In this document: piece after piece, positions 12,299 to 34,913 of the stretch
Layout of the letters: the number at the start of each line of letters is the position of its first letter
Position numbering within the stretch: the stretch's first letter is position 1
Origin: Rhizaria sp. SCN 62-66
Taxonomy: Eukaryota > Rhizaria, unplaced
Reading direction: 5' to 3'
Assembly (NCBI GenBank): GCA_001724265.1
Contig: MEDY01000003.1
Coordinates: 1 to 64,000 of the forward strand
DNA length: 64,000 nucleotides
Translations under genes and position numbers: made by a program
Notes under the pieces: generated by a model
The model's database searches: none
The model's input: the letters and a program-made list of their open reading frames with translations, nothing else
What the model was told of the DNA's origin: nothing

Positions 12299-12544
12299 AT
12301 GTCGATGCAGATTTTCGTCAAGACCCTCGCTAACAAGACTATTACGCTTGATGTCGACCATTCCGACACGATCGAGACCGTCAAGCAGAAGATCCAGGAC
12401 AAGGAGGGCATTCCCCCGGACCAGCAGCGCCTCATCTTCCAGGGCAAGCAGCTCGACGACGGCCGCACCCTTGCCGACTACAACGTCCAGAAAGAGTCCA
12501 CGCTTCACCTCGTACTTCGTTTGCGCGGTGGACACCCGCAGTAA
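12299..12544 (+). CDS. Ubiquitin, intact single-unit gene with tail HPQ
   Basis: 81 residues: a two-residue Met-Ser extension, one full 76-residue ubiquitin and the tail HPQ, then TAA. The tail would be cleaved after Gly-Gly by a deubiquitinase. All seven lysines (6, 11, 27, 29, 33, 48, 63), the Leu8/Ile44/Val70 patch and the C-terminal RLRGG are present. It is unusually divergent for ubiquitin, with about 11 differences from the human sequence (for example LANK for LTGK at 8-11, DVDH for EVEP at 16-19, Gln at 28 and 46). No polyubiquitin head-to-tail unit is present. This is the only undamaged copy of the three here. Confidence 0.96.
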   Translation: MSMQIFVKTLANKTITLDVDHSDTIETVKQKIQDKEGIPPDQQRLIFQGKQLDDGRTLADYNVQKESTLHLVLRLRGGHPQ

Positions 12545-13815
12545 GCGTGCTGCGCCTCGCACACGTGCTTTGCGCCCCGCGTTTGCTCCTTTTCTGTGAC
12601 TGTGACCTGCGCGCGCACCCTATAGTTCTTCACGTCAATGAAGCTTGTCTACAGTAGTGCCCGTGCTTACCAAATTCCCATTGTTTCCGCTCTGCGGTAT
12701 ATCATGTAACTATAAAGCATAATGCAAAATAATACAAAGAAAACCCATGTGAGTCAACGTTGTGTCTCTCGTTCTTGTCATAACAATTTCTTCTCTTTCA
12801 TCATCACGTGTCCATTGTGCTCGCTCATTCGCACGCTCTGGTGTACACTCCGCTGCTCTAGACACGCTTGCAAGTAGCATACAGTCTTCATGTGATCTGT
12901 ACATATCCTTACACTGTGCTGTTTCGAGTCTTTTGCGTTTAAGACCTCGCGTTCCGCAGCACTCATCACTCGGAGTGATTTGTTGCACCGTCCTTTAGTT
13001 CATTGACCTTTCTGATGGCAAAACGTGCTCGATTTCCTTGGTACTGCCACAGTGCAGATGATACACACATCATTAGATAATTCTATCTGTTATACGCTGA
13101 CCCATTATTGTTTTGGCGCTCTGGCGACGAAACACGCGTTTTCACCACAAACCCTCTTGGCAGCAGTTCAGGCGCCAACTTGAATAATCGTTAACACCGA
13201 GTTATGCCAGCAGATTGAAGCTTAAATAGCAGCAGATTTTGATATATGCCTAATTGTAACTGCATTTTTATTTGCGTATTTTTCTATATCTTGTTACTGT
13301 GCCACGTGGCAGCGCTTTAAAGCTCAAGTGGACACGAGCATACCTCACTTTTGCGTTTGTGGTGGAGAGAGGTTGTAGGATCAGACACATCATTGCTCGA
13401 AGAGAAAGAGAGCATCTACCTTATTGCGGCGCGCAAAGTGGCTTTTCTTGTTGTCAACGAGGATGAATTTTGGTTGTGATTCTATTTTTTATTTTGATTT
13501 CTCGTGACACCCAGTTTTAAGATCTCTATTAAGGCTGCTTCATTCAGTGGATCTGAGCTTCTCGAAGGTCTCTCGTCAAGCACCATCACTTGTCTTTTGA
13601 GGGCTTGGTTAAGTAGACGATTGAGTTAAGACAACGACATATCTTACACGAGCCTCTCATTCTTGCAACATCTCTTTATCAGTTTTGCGAAATCGCCGGA
13701 GTTTATGATTCAAATCGTGTCATTCTCTCGGCCACGTCATCGCCTTTGTCTGCTCACATGCTCCCCTGTTTTTTCCCCCGCTTTTTATCATCATTTCAAT
13801 CATCAGCCGTACACC
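12545..13815. other. Intergenic region between ubiquitin copies 2 and 3
   Basis: About 1.27 kb of AT-rich sequence. I see no coding region beginning with ATG and no RNA gene. It should hold the 3' UTR of copy 2 and the promoter of copy 3. Confidence 0.45.
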
Positions 13816-14037
13816 ATGTCGATGCAGATCTTCGTTAAGACTCTTGCCAACAAGACTATCACTCTTGATGTCGACCACTCCGACACTATTGAGACTGTTA
13901 AGCAGAAGATCCAGGATAAGGAGGGCATTTTCCAGGGCAAGCAGCTCGACGACGGCCGCACCCTTGCCGACTACAACGTCCAAAAGGAATCTACACTTCA
14001 CCTTGTCCTCCGCTTGCGTGGTGGGCATCCTCAGTAA
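13816..14037 (+). CDS. Ubiquitin copy 3 with an in-frame 8-residue deletion
   Basis: 73 residues, as the intact copy but missing 24 bp after GGCATT, so residues 37-44 (PPDQQRLI) are absent and Ile36 is joined to FQGKQ. The loss removes Ile44, the centre of the hydrophobic recognition patch, and part of the fold, so a normal ubiquitin function is unlikely. The C-terminal Gly-Gly and HPQ tail are in frame. The 5' breakpoint is the same as in copy 1. It may be a degenerate copy or an assembly artefact. Confidence 0.8.
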   Translation: MSMQIFVKTLANKTITLDVDHSDTIETVKQKIQDKEGIFQGKQLDDGRTLADYNVQKESTLHLVLRLRGGHPQ

Positions 14038-14534
14038 GCGCACCCCTCCTACAGCTCTCCCAGCGCACAAACTCGCAGTCACCCGTATTTGTTGCCGTCT
14101 GTGAGGCAAGGAACGCTCATGGGCAGCGACTGCGGAGGGCGTCGCTGGGACTGCGGCGCGCCTATGGGGCAGGATGCGTGAAGAGCCGAGGGATGCCGCG
14201 CCGCTGCGACGTCTCTTAGGCGCCCTCACGCGCTATCTAGCTTCTCTCTTAAATGACTTGTAACTCAGTCTTCTCTCTCTCTCACACACACAGTAACAAT
14301 CTACACGTGGGTTCCCGATCAGCATTTGCGTCTGTAACGAGAAACACCATGAATTGAATCTATATTAATACACAATTGAAACTTAACAACACAGTATGTC
14401 AGTTCCTTCCTCTTCAATTATTCGCGTGACAAAAGTTCAACAAACAAATCGGGGGGAATGTACATTCTGTACTAAGTACTGTCCTAGTAGTTTGTAAAAC
14501 GGATACACACATTTATTTTCGATTCGAATGCCTC
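14038..14534. other. Convergent intergenic region with short dinucleotide runs
   Basis: About 500 bp between the 3' ends of ubiquitin copy 3 and the next gene. It contains a short TC/CA dinucleotide run near 14270-14292 and otherwise nothing I recognise. Confidence 0.45.
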
Positions 14535-17500
14535 TCATGCCACATTTTCACTCACACTTAAACCTTTTTCTACTTTCCTCTTAAAAGCGGACATCTTCAT
14601 GCTGAAAATAGACATCCTCGAATACATGGGCTGGATTTCATTTTCAGGTCGAATAGCTGCCTTCCGTGCAGCTGCAAATGCTGCGGCTTCAACCCTACTC
14701 GCCATATCACGCAGTGGATTTGCTAAGTTCTCCAAGGACCAGAGTAGCTGTTTGTTCGCGCCCCACTCCACGTCATCGTTGGGGTCCGCCTTGCTGCCAC
14801 TGCTGCCGTCGTCATCCGGCCCGACGCCGCGCTCACCACGCTCACTCCTGTCGTCCTGGACTTCGTCGCGGCAGGCATGTTCTGTGAAGCTGCTGGGGCT
14901 TGACCACTTGGCGAGCATCGACATCGACAGCAGGAGGACTGTGTCGTACAGCAGATCGAGCGTCGGCAGATCAGTCACACCTTCAGCGACGCGCTGCGAC
15001 AGCGCTTCCACCACGCCTGCGCGCATAAGAGCGGGCCCGAAGTCAAACCTATGCTCGTGGTCAACTTTGCAGGTGCGGGGAGAAAATGATGTGCTCTCGC
15101 GATCTGCATCAGTTGTGACGGCGCAGCAGATCAGCGCTGCAGCGGCTTTCAGTTCACTCACACTCTCAACGCACTCGAGCAGGCTTTTGATGACGCGTAC
15201 GTCAGGCGCATGTGCTTGCAGTCGCAGTTGTGCATTGTTAACAGGCAAATATACATCTTCATCTTGCATTACGCGCTTCTCTTGAGGTGAAAGTGGGCCA
15301 CGTAACGCTGCAGCATACACGCACGCATAGCTGGCGAACATGCTCAGTAGCCGCGCAAGCCGCACGCGCAGTGGGGAGAGCAACAGCACGGCAGTGTTGT
15401 TTGCAGTGATAAGCTGCTGCAGCAACGGCGCAAGTCCCGACTTACCGATAGCGGTCGCGATTGCGGGAATTAAGCCCATTTCGCTTGTGTCATTTAACCA
15501 GTCGCGGTTACGTGAATATGCACGACTGAACAGGTTAGCCCCCCAGTTGCTGTCATTGTCCCACGCAAAGCACGCGGCGGTGACTGTGGGCTGCCCTGCA
15601 AGATAGCCGCGCGGGACGACGCTGGCTGACCCTTGCAGCTCAGCGCTTTTTGCTTCTGACCAGTCCTCCCGAATCCTTTCGCGGGCGTTGCGCGGCGTAG
15701 TAATCACAAACACGCACTCAGTGACTGCGGTGACGTAGCTGTTCAGGAGCTCCTCGGGCAGCGCTGTGACAAACGGGCTGACAAGAGACATCACAGTGAC
15801 AAGACTCTCACACACTAACATGGCAGCGGGGGCCGCTGCCAGCACGGCAGGGTTGCACAAAGCGGACTTGGGCATCTCGCGAGACCGCTGTGTCTGCGCT
15901 GCAATGCCACCGCTGAAGCGCATGTGCTGCTGTGTTGGATCCTGACTGCGTGTTGGCCCTTGACTGTGACACTGCTGCTGCTATGACTGCGGTGACGTGC
16001 TTTTGGTGTAGCACTCGAGCGCCGAGAGGGCGTCCGCCGTGAGCTTCGAACGCACTGCATTGCCCAACGGAGCAAACCGCTGCAGCGCGTTGTTGCACTG
16101 AGACGCAGCAGAGGCAAACGCTGTAAGCCAGGAACCACTGCTGGGATCACATACTTCGCGATTTGCGTTGTTCACAGAAGATCGCGCGAGTACACCCCCC
16201 GCCAGCGTCTGCTAAGACGCACTATTCGCGTCTTCGCTCTCACACTTCCCACGACTGCTAGAAACGACTGAGCAGAGCTGCCCGGAGCTCTCAGCGAGCG
16301 TGTTCGCCAGGATTGTAATCACGGTTACTGCATCGGTCACCGCGGCCTTGAAGCGGGCACGCACACCGCCGGCAGCACCGCCCCCGCTCTTGGAGGCATG
16401 CACTGTCGTTGCAATGACAGTGCCAGAAACCAAACTCGCAACATCGGACGCCGTTGTTACCGCAGCGCCCACGGCGCGTGCTGCAACAGCACAGAGCACC
16501 GGCGCTGCAGCGGCTAGTAACGCAGCAGAGCGGGCCGAGGAGCGTGGGGCGTCGGGACTGCACTGCAGCAAAGTGAGCACCAGAGAGGAAAGGGCTGCGA
16601 GAGCCTCGGTGTACACAGTCTATTTGTAGCTGTAGTTAACGTCACTAGCACTGCGCTCCTGAGTCTTGCCTTTGCTGCTGTTGGCGCGGGTCGTCACCGC
16701 GGCCTCCGGATGGGGGCGAACGTGGTACACTGAGACCGCTTCTTTGAGCTTGCGCAGTAAGCACTGCTCAACCAAGTGAGAGTAATGAGCAGGATCATGA
16801 ACCAGGTTATCCTTCTCGTTGAGCGCCGTCTCAGTCAAATGCAGGTCTTGCTTGGCAGCGGTAACTGGTGCGTTCACATTTGCGCTTGGCGTTGCTGAGT
16901 GAGCGGTGGGCACCGTGATGGCGAGCAGCCGCGTCACCACGCACCCATCCACCTCGTCATCGCTGTGACCAGCTGACGACGTCTGACCAGTAGCGCTGCT
17001 ACTGCGAGTCTCGCTGTAGTTGACGCATGCACTCACGGCCGCAGCAAAGTCGCTCACTAACCACGGGCGAGAGAGCGGCGCAGTGCAGAGCGCGAGAGCA
17101 CACAGAGACGCTACCTGCCACACAGGTTCTGTCGGTGCACACACCACGCTTGCATTCGCGGGATCAGAAGCAAACACACTGACCAGAGAGGCGGAACGCG
17201 ACGTAATCGCTTGTGTAATGCGCAGCACAACCGAACTTGAAAGACGGCTCAAGAGGTCGTTGTCCGACGCAGTAAGGCCGAGAAGCACGCCGAATGTGGT
17301 CTCAACTAAAGACATCACAGGTACAATCAGGCACTGACTGAGTGCAAGATAAACTGCATTCAGGGTCTCTAGAATAGACTGGTACGTGGCGTTTACGTTG
17401 GCGTTATGCTGCTGCTCGAAGCTCACATTTGTTGACACTGACGGCACTGCTTCGGCGTGCGACGAGAGCAACGTCTTCGCTTGAAACACGGGACAGGTCT

Positions 17501-17822
17501 TGATATACAACCGTAAAGCAGAAAGCAGATCTAAGAAGACTGCAACAAACGCGATAGCACTGCTCTGCTCAGCGACAGCAAGGGAGATCAGTTTACCAGT
17601 CGTCACAGCTGCGATCGCGTCATTATCTTCGAGTTCCGACACGAGTGACGAAACACTGTCAAGCTCACTCACCGTGACAGCACGGCCTGCACGAGTTGCC
17701 TTGGCAAGGGCTGTTTGTGCGGCTTTGACAGAACTGGAGCGAGTCCCAGCTAGAGACAAGCGGTAGTGGTACTCAAGCTCGCGCAGACGCGTCGCATCGT
17801 CGTCTTGATAGTGGTCCGACAT
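14535..17822 (-). CDS. Unidentified helical protein with three in-frame TAG codons
   Basis: From ATG 17822 (MSDHYQDDD) to TGA at 14535, 1,095 residues if TAG at 16620, 16212 and 15981 is read as Gln. Under the standard code it would be four pieces; all four are in one frame with no other stop. The protein is Ala/Leu/Val/Ser-rich and predicted mostly helical by eye (for example SLVETTFGVLLGLTA, LLQQLITANNTAVLLL), suggesting an ARM/HEAT-like or other alpha-solenoid fold, but I do not recognise a family. A charged low-complexity stretch (DDRSERGERGVG) lies near the C-terminus. The same frame is open upstream to about 18086 without an ATG I trust, so an upstream exon is possible. No signal peptide or clear membrane segment is seen. 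Confidence 0.7.
15981..15983 (-). other. In-frame TAG (Gln), third in the 14535-17822 gene
   Basis: Context PQS-TAG-QQQ: the codon is followed directly by three CAG codons, so Gln fits a short Gln run. Confidence 0.85.
16212..16214 (-). other. In-frame TAG (Gln), second in the 14535-17822 gene
   Basis: Context NSAS-TAG-QTLAGG: followed by CAG, frame maintained for a further 77 codons to the next TAG. Confidence 0.82.
16620..16622 (-). other. In-frame TAG (Gln), first in the 14535-17822 gene
   Basis: Context NYSYK-TAG-TVYTEAL: the frame stays open on both sides and helical sequence resumes at once. Confidence 0.82.
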
Positions 17823-18743
17823 CAAGAGGTGTTTGTGTTGAGACTTGAGGGTTGCGAAAGCTTGTTGAGCACAAAAAGCGACGACTCTGGCGGCAAATTT
17901 CAGAGAAATCAGTTCATTAAACAAGGCAATCAGAACGCAGTAGGCGCCTAAGAAGGGGTTACGTGAGTTGTTTGTCAAGGATACGCGGCAAAATAAGAAG
18001 CTGTTGCAGATGAGATCTCGGATCATAACCAGGGCTTGGTAGTCAATCAATAGACTATTACAATTTAAGAAAATAATAGAAAACACTCGAATAACAACAA
18101 TTTAAGAAAGTAATTGCTATTGACGAATATTTTGTGATGGATTTAGACTTTGGAGTTTTGCTGCTTGGCGAGAGGCTGACTTCGACGACGGAGAGCTGTG
18201 CGTGGTGACTATGGTGAGTCACGTGCTTTGATGATTTCAACTTAGTTGCTAAAATACCTCAGAATTTTCGAAGTTTATAACGCTATATCATGTGTATTGT
18301 ATCTCATCAACGTCGGTTTACTCTTATTTGCTAAAGTTAATGGTCTTATAATTACATCGAAAGTCGTTCTTCCGGAGCAGAAATCAATTGCGTCACATTG
18401 ACGTGACAGGCCCACTTGATTTGGAGCTTGGGCTTGTTCCAATGTCTGCTGAAATACCATCGCGCTGATGATGCTATTACGGTTAAACTTACAACTACTG
18501 TTTTGATGCTAAAAAAATGATACGGGAGCTGGTGGCCACAGAAGCAAACTACGCCGTATTAGTCATGTGATAACAAAATGTCAACCCATGGACGAAGAGA
18601 TTACTTTGTGATGTACATGTACGTACAAACTAGGACTTGATGACAAATTGCTCAAGCATTTCTTCTCGACAAAAACATCGTACTTTAAGTGCTCTCAAGT
18701 GCAACCTCAAGGGAACCTTCAGTGGCAGCAGTCTCATGGAGTC
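17823..18743. other. Region between the unidentified gene and neuferricin
   Basis: Holds the 5' side of the 14535-17822 gene and the 3' flank of neuferricin. The minus-strand frame of the downstream gene is open from 17823 to about 18086 and reads like protein (NELISLKFAARVVAF), so this part may be coding. A minus-strand ATG at 18460 opens 35 codons that end at a GTAATT donor-like site, a possible first exon, but I could not join it in phase. A 12-base direct repeat (caatttaagaaa) occurs at 18061 and 18098. Confidence 0.35.
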
Positions 18744-21514
18744 TCAATTTCTTCCCACAGACGCATCCTTTTTCTTCTTATCCTCATCCCACTTTGCGTG
18801 CGCTGCTTCTGTTGCTTCGCGGAGCTTTTTCTTCCTCTTTGTACTCTCCCTGTGCATACGTGTGCTCCACGAAGGTGGCTCAATCTGGCAGACAAGCGCA
18901 TGCTCGTCACAGCCGCCATACATCTCGAGCAACAACAGCGGAGGAGGCTTAACGTCAGACGCCTTGGCTTGGTCATTCTTATCAACGAGCACGGGCGTAG
19001 TCGCAGTACCACTTTTTATAATTTGAGCATTTTCGAGTTTGATTGCCGCGCGGACTGCGTCAGAAGATGAAAGAGGCTGGGGTTGCGATTTCTATGACAG
19101 CGGCGCAGCTGAGTTCATAATATTCGTTTCCTTATAACCACCACCGCTCTTGGATTGTACATTCTCATGTTCAGCGTCGTAATGGACTTCATCTCTTTGC
19201 AGAGCTGCTGCATGCGTTGAATGAAAGCAGCCACAACGCTCACTCCACTCACTATCCCTCTCATGCAACTTGAAAAACACGCGCCGCGGCACCCACAGCG
19301 ATTTCACAAGAGGAGACGGAACCTGGGCGTGCTGCAAGGCAACGCCGCTATTCACATTGTAATCACTTTTCCCATTGTTACCTTGAGCTGCAGGACCGCG
19401 AGTCTGAGTCTCACCGGGGCTGTTTGCGTTAGAGTTTCCTTTCGCAGGAGTCGACTTCGTTGTTGCTGCATCGTCACGATTAACGTAATTATGCTACTGA
19501 TTACTGCTGCGGCCGTGCACCCCAGTCTTTTCATCTGCGCGGCTGCCATCAGTCGCTGTTCTAGCCCGCACGTCAAGCCCTGCCGTGCTGTGCTGTTGGC
19601 ACCACACAACGCCGCCGCCGGTTGGCGAGTACAGCGACATGCACGCAGGCACATGCGCTATCGAGCTCGGTTGCTCCGCACGAGTTGACTGCAGGTGTGC
19701 AGCAACGGCTGACTCAAGCAGGCGCACAGCGGCACTGGCTCGACGGAGCTCACCATCGCTAGTGAAGTAGGGTCCTTCCACCACGCCAATAAAGTGATAC
19801 TTCGGGTTAAAGTGATAGAATTTCAACCACGAGTAGATTGAATGCAGCTGCGACGCAGACAGTGACTCTGTTACAGTACCGTTTGCGGATAAACGAGGCA
19901 TAATATCGGAGGTTAAGCCGCGCGGCGAGAAGTCTCCGGTACCAAATGCACGCGATGCGTCACGACTATGTTACAAGTACAATGTTTGAACCAATAATTG
20001 AGTGGATAAGACTAAGGACGTTGCACATGTTGACGGAAATTAGGGTTTGAAAGATGAATCAAAATTTGTCATACACAGCATGTAATTGTCAATCCATGAT
20101 CGTACCCAGCAAAGTGATTATACGCTCCACCTCGTGCATAATACTTCAGCCCTTCTCCAACATCAAACACATGCCCCAGCACTGCAACATATGTCAGCGT
20201 GTTCTTTCGTGTTTCCGGCTCGTCTGGTGCCATGCTTACGCCGTTACAGCGGGCCAACTTTTCCTCAGTGAAGACGACTTTAGCGTGTGGTGGGTGGAGC
20301 CAGGCAACCAGTGGCGACAGAGGCGGAGCTACGGCGCGTGAGAGCGCACTGTTAAGATATGCCTGCTTAACTGTAGCATGCCACGATACGGGAAGAAGTG
20401 CCGCAAGTAGCGGGGAAAGAGCTCGCGCAACGCCGCGCACTGCTGTGGCCACAGTGCGAAAAGCACGCGAATTCTGTAGGACTGGAGCCTGTGACAGAGC
20501 AAGCATGAACAGAAGTAGCGCAACCACGGCAAGAATTGCGTGGCGACGGTAGCGGGTGGGTTGAGGGCTGAGCGACTGCGAGCCGGCCGCGAAAAGCAAG
20601 GCGACTGTGTCGTCGCCGTCGCCGCTCTCATCACCCTTGTCGCCATTGCTGCCGTTGCCCGCGCTTGTTATGCGGCTGCTCACGCCGCTGACAGTTGCGA
20701 AGTTCGCATCGCATCTCTGACTAGGACCACTGCAATCACCGCCAGCAGAATTGCTTTTGTTCGTGTTGCTAGTGCTGACGTGAGCTTTGCGCGCGCGCTT
20801 GCGTGAGCGTAACAGCAACGTTGTTTCAGCGTTGCTTTGATGCTCATCCCCAGACTCCGTGTTCACTTGCGCCCTTTGTGACTGTGGCCGTAACAGTGCT
20901 GAGTGCTCATGTCCAAGACCAGCTCTCGTGTTGTTGTCGGTAGTTGGGTGAGCACGTTGTACTTTGCTATTTTCGTTAAATGGTAAGCTAGCAGAGGAGC
21001 CATAGATAGCGTTTTTGACGTTAATAGTATCAATATCAGTCATGTCGTTATTTCCGCTACGATCACCGTCAGTTTCGCTGTCACTACTGATGGGGTCCTT
21101 CTTGTTTTCATCGCACCGAGAAGCTCCAGACACAGCATGAACACCCACAAATGAAAATGAGTGCGGTGTAGCCACTGTAGGCATAGCTGGTACCCGTTGC
21201 TCATAGTGCCGCTGCATTAAAGACGACGGGGGTGATGGAGATGGGGCGAGAGACGGGGGAGTTGGCGGAAACGCAACATGATCTTGCGGTGTGAACCGAA
21301 GATGAAGTATCTCCATTTCACTTCCAGCGCTGCTCTCATTCTCAAGTAGCGGGCAGTTTGTTACCGGAGAAAGACTGTTGCGTGATTGGAACAGCGCGCG
21401 TGACTCTTCCGAGTCCGGGGAGAAGGATGGGGTCTGCAGCAGAGCCGAAGAATGCGGCGGTGGCGATGTTTCGGCATCTGGAGAGCGCAGGAGAGGCTCC
21501 CGCGTCTCATCCAT
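18744..21514 (-). CDS. CYB5D2: Neuferricin (CYB5D2-like), membrane-anchored cytochrome b5-type heme protein
   Basis: Exons 21514-20106 and 19965-18744, 876 residues ending at TGA, with TAG codons at 19494 and 19092. Residues 1 to about 330 are Ser/Pro-rich and acidic. A membrane segment follows (AILAVVALLLFMLALS). The heme/steroid-binding domain starts near residue 410 (VVFTEEKLARCNG, YVAVLGHVFDVGEGLKYYARGGAY) and is completed by splicing to give FAGRDASRAFGTGDF. The Tyr residues of the YY and AY motifs match those used by the neuferricin/PGRMC group. Downstream blocks typical of neuferricin are all present: LHSIYSWLKFY, VVWCQQ, SLWVPRRVFF with CGCF, and LLEMYGGCDEHALVCQI. The two TAG codons fall between these blocks. 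Neuferricins are secretory-pathway heme proteins; the long N-terminal region is unusual. Confidence 0.92.
19092..19094 (-). other. In-frame TAG (Gln), second in neuferricin
   Basis: Lies between the VPRRVFF...CGCF block and the final LEMYGGC...VC block, both conserved in neuferricins. Context APLS-TAG-KSQPQ. Confidence 0.9.
19494..19496 (-). other. In-frame TAG (Gln), first in neuferricin
   Basis: Lies between the conserved VVWCQQ block and the VPRRVFF block. Context SSNQ-TAG-HNYV. Confidence 0.9.
19966..20105 (-). other. Neuferricin intron
   Basis: Donor GTACGA, acceptor after ACATAG, 140 bp, phase 2. It joins FAG to RDASRAF and so rebuilds the hallmark heme-domain motif exactly. Confidence 0.92.
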
Positions 21515-22327
21515 GAAGGGAAATCAAAAAAGCACAGTGCTTAATGGGCGGAACTTGTTATTACTTGCGTCAATGAATGTTTTCGCGCAAAGCTTGATAC
21601 GGGAGGCGAGCCCGCGGCTGACTTGAAGTTGATGTCTGTCTGACTTGAAGTAAACTTAAGGGAGTCATGCAAAGATATCGACAAAAAGAAATAAAGAAGT
21701 TGAAAGTTATTCCGTGCTAACAATTTATAAGGGTCTTAAGCAAAACCTACTACATTGTCGGAGAGTATTGTACAAGTATCGTTCGCACGCTGTAGCGAGA
21801 TTCTCATGACCTCAATTCGGCCATTCGTGCCAATGCAGTACTGTGTTTCTGATGGGCCGAAAAAAAAAGGACTGGCAAAGATTCAGTGAGTGCTATTATC
21901 CGCGTTAGAGGGTGTCTTTCTCCAGCGGTAAATGTGGCAATTGAATTATTGGAGTGGAAGTTGATTGTTACACATCTTACACTTGGGTTCTTGTGCATTG
22001 GTACTTTGTATGCGTCGATAACTGCGTACTTTTGAAGGCGTCATGCCAGGAGTTCACTCTTCTGCGCCGCACTTTGACCGTCTAGCTTAGACCATTTCGA
22101 ACGTTATTTCTAAATGCGACGCCGTTTTGATATTTAGGCGACAAACTTGCATCTAGCTCACCCATTTTTGACCCTGAAATCTGCACCGGTATCTTATGCG
22201 TCCCATTCCCGATGACAGGCTTTTTCGCCTTGCGTTTGTTTTTTTGAGGCGCCCTTCTTAACTTGCTTCAAACCCGTCCAGCTCACCTCCTCCCCCTTTC
22301 CGGGGTCGGTTCAACAGCCCTTCCAGG
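21515..22327. other. Divergent intergenic region
   Basis: About 810 bp between the starts of neuferricin (-) and the giant gene (+), AT-rich and probably holding both promoters. I see no other feature. Confidence 0.5.
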
Positions 22328-33458
<11,131 letters not shown>

Positions 33459-34913
33459 CCCACTTGGCTTAACTGAACTGCGCTTGATAGGGTAGATTAT
33501 TTTCTGCCCAGTTACCTCAATTGCGTCATTATTCCTTTTATTTTAGTGATTGTGATCAAATTATTCGTTTGTTTTTCTTTCTACAGAGTATTTGTGTTCG
33601 CATGCGTGCCCTCTCGATTTGCACATTTGCAAACTCAAGGCAACGACGTATCTTTTTTTGCCTTTCGTGTTCTTTGCTATCAATTTTGTGCATGCTTACC
33701 TTCTGTTTTTTTTTTGTTGCGTTTATCTCGTAAACAAAACTGACCAACGCCTCTGTCGGTACTGTCACGTGTGTACTGACTGTCTTAAGTTCGTTTGTTT
33801 AAGCGTCTGTTTAATTGTCTTTTTGCACTATTTTGAATATTTTGAAAATAGTAGCACTTCGCTTAATAATATTGTACGTACTGAAATACGCCCCTTTACT
33901 GAGAAACGTGGGGCTAGAATAGCTAGGTGTATGAATAAACAATGCACTGCAATTACAAATGCACACTTCGAAGTGATTCAACCTCACTTTTTTTGATGCA
34001 AGAGAGATATACGTATAGCATTAGCCACCTAAGATAAGGAGAATTGTGGTTCATAATTCATATCATGACGTTAAAACGGGGGAGAAGGTGTTAAAATGGG
34101 CGCGAGTATTGCCACAAACGTTAAGAAGCATAATCAAAACATGACGGTGTCTGACATGAAGCACACGCTTCAGATAGAGTGCGTATTCATGCAAAACCGA
34201 CACGTCGATTCACACAAAACAGCAGACATATGCGAGCTGGCGAACGGTTTTGCATGACTTAAGATCAACAAAAAATTTTCCGACGTTGTCTAAGGAGTAA
34301 AGCGCAATGAGCGACCAAAGCATATCGCAAAATGGGGCAAAACAAGTTGATATAACATCGAAAGACGAGCTGCGTCGTTTTTAAAATTTAAAAGTCCAAC
34401 TACATGTTAGAACTACTGAGGGGAATAAAGTTGCGAATTTTGTGATTGCGACAACACAAAGTGAAACGAGGAGTGTTAAAAAGAATTGTTAAAAAAACAC
34501 CAACAACGGAAAACAGACAACGGAGAACAGACAAAGAAGTGAACACACAAAACACAGGCACCAAGTAATAACGACAAACAAACATACATTAGCATGACAG
34601 CTGAACTAGTAAGGCGAGATGGAGAACACCATCGTTTAAATAAAATATGTTAGATTGGACAGCTTGAAGACAAGAGTGAATACGAGAAGTTGAAACAAAA
34701 GGAAACGCTCACATGAGATATGCGCAGCTTGAGAATCAACACCACAAATGGAGGCAAGTGACAGAATTAAGGCATGCCCGATTGGCATGTATAAAATGAC
34801 CACAAAACAGCACAAATACCACTGAACCAGTCATCAATGACACGCGAGGGATGAACTCTTCACCAAATGCACAAGGACGATGCGCGGCTCGTATTGGGGC
34901 TAGTCATGAATGG
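33459..34913. other. AT-rich convergent intergenic region
   Basis: About 1.45 kb between the 3' ends of two giant genes. It is T-rich on the left and A-rich on the right, consistent with two long 3' UTRs. Short open frames exist in it (for example near 33592-33996) but lack an ATG and protein-like composition. I see no RNA gene. Confidence 0.5.

Noticed and set aside
13272-13466. Small plus-strand open frame between ubiquitin copies
   Set aside because: No ATG start at the frame's beginning, no motif, and AT-rich composition like its surroundings.
18058-18240. Minus-strand frame of 60 codons near the neuferricin 3' side
   Set aside because: Not ATG-initiated, contains an AT-rich direct repeat, and could not be joined in phase to either neighbour.
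33592-33996. Plus-strand open frame of 134 codons rich in Cys/Phe/Leu
   Set aside because: Not ATG-initiated and lies in T-rich 3' flanking DNA; composition matches untranslated sequence.
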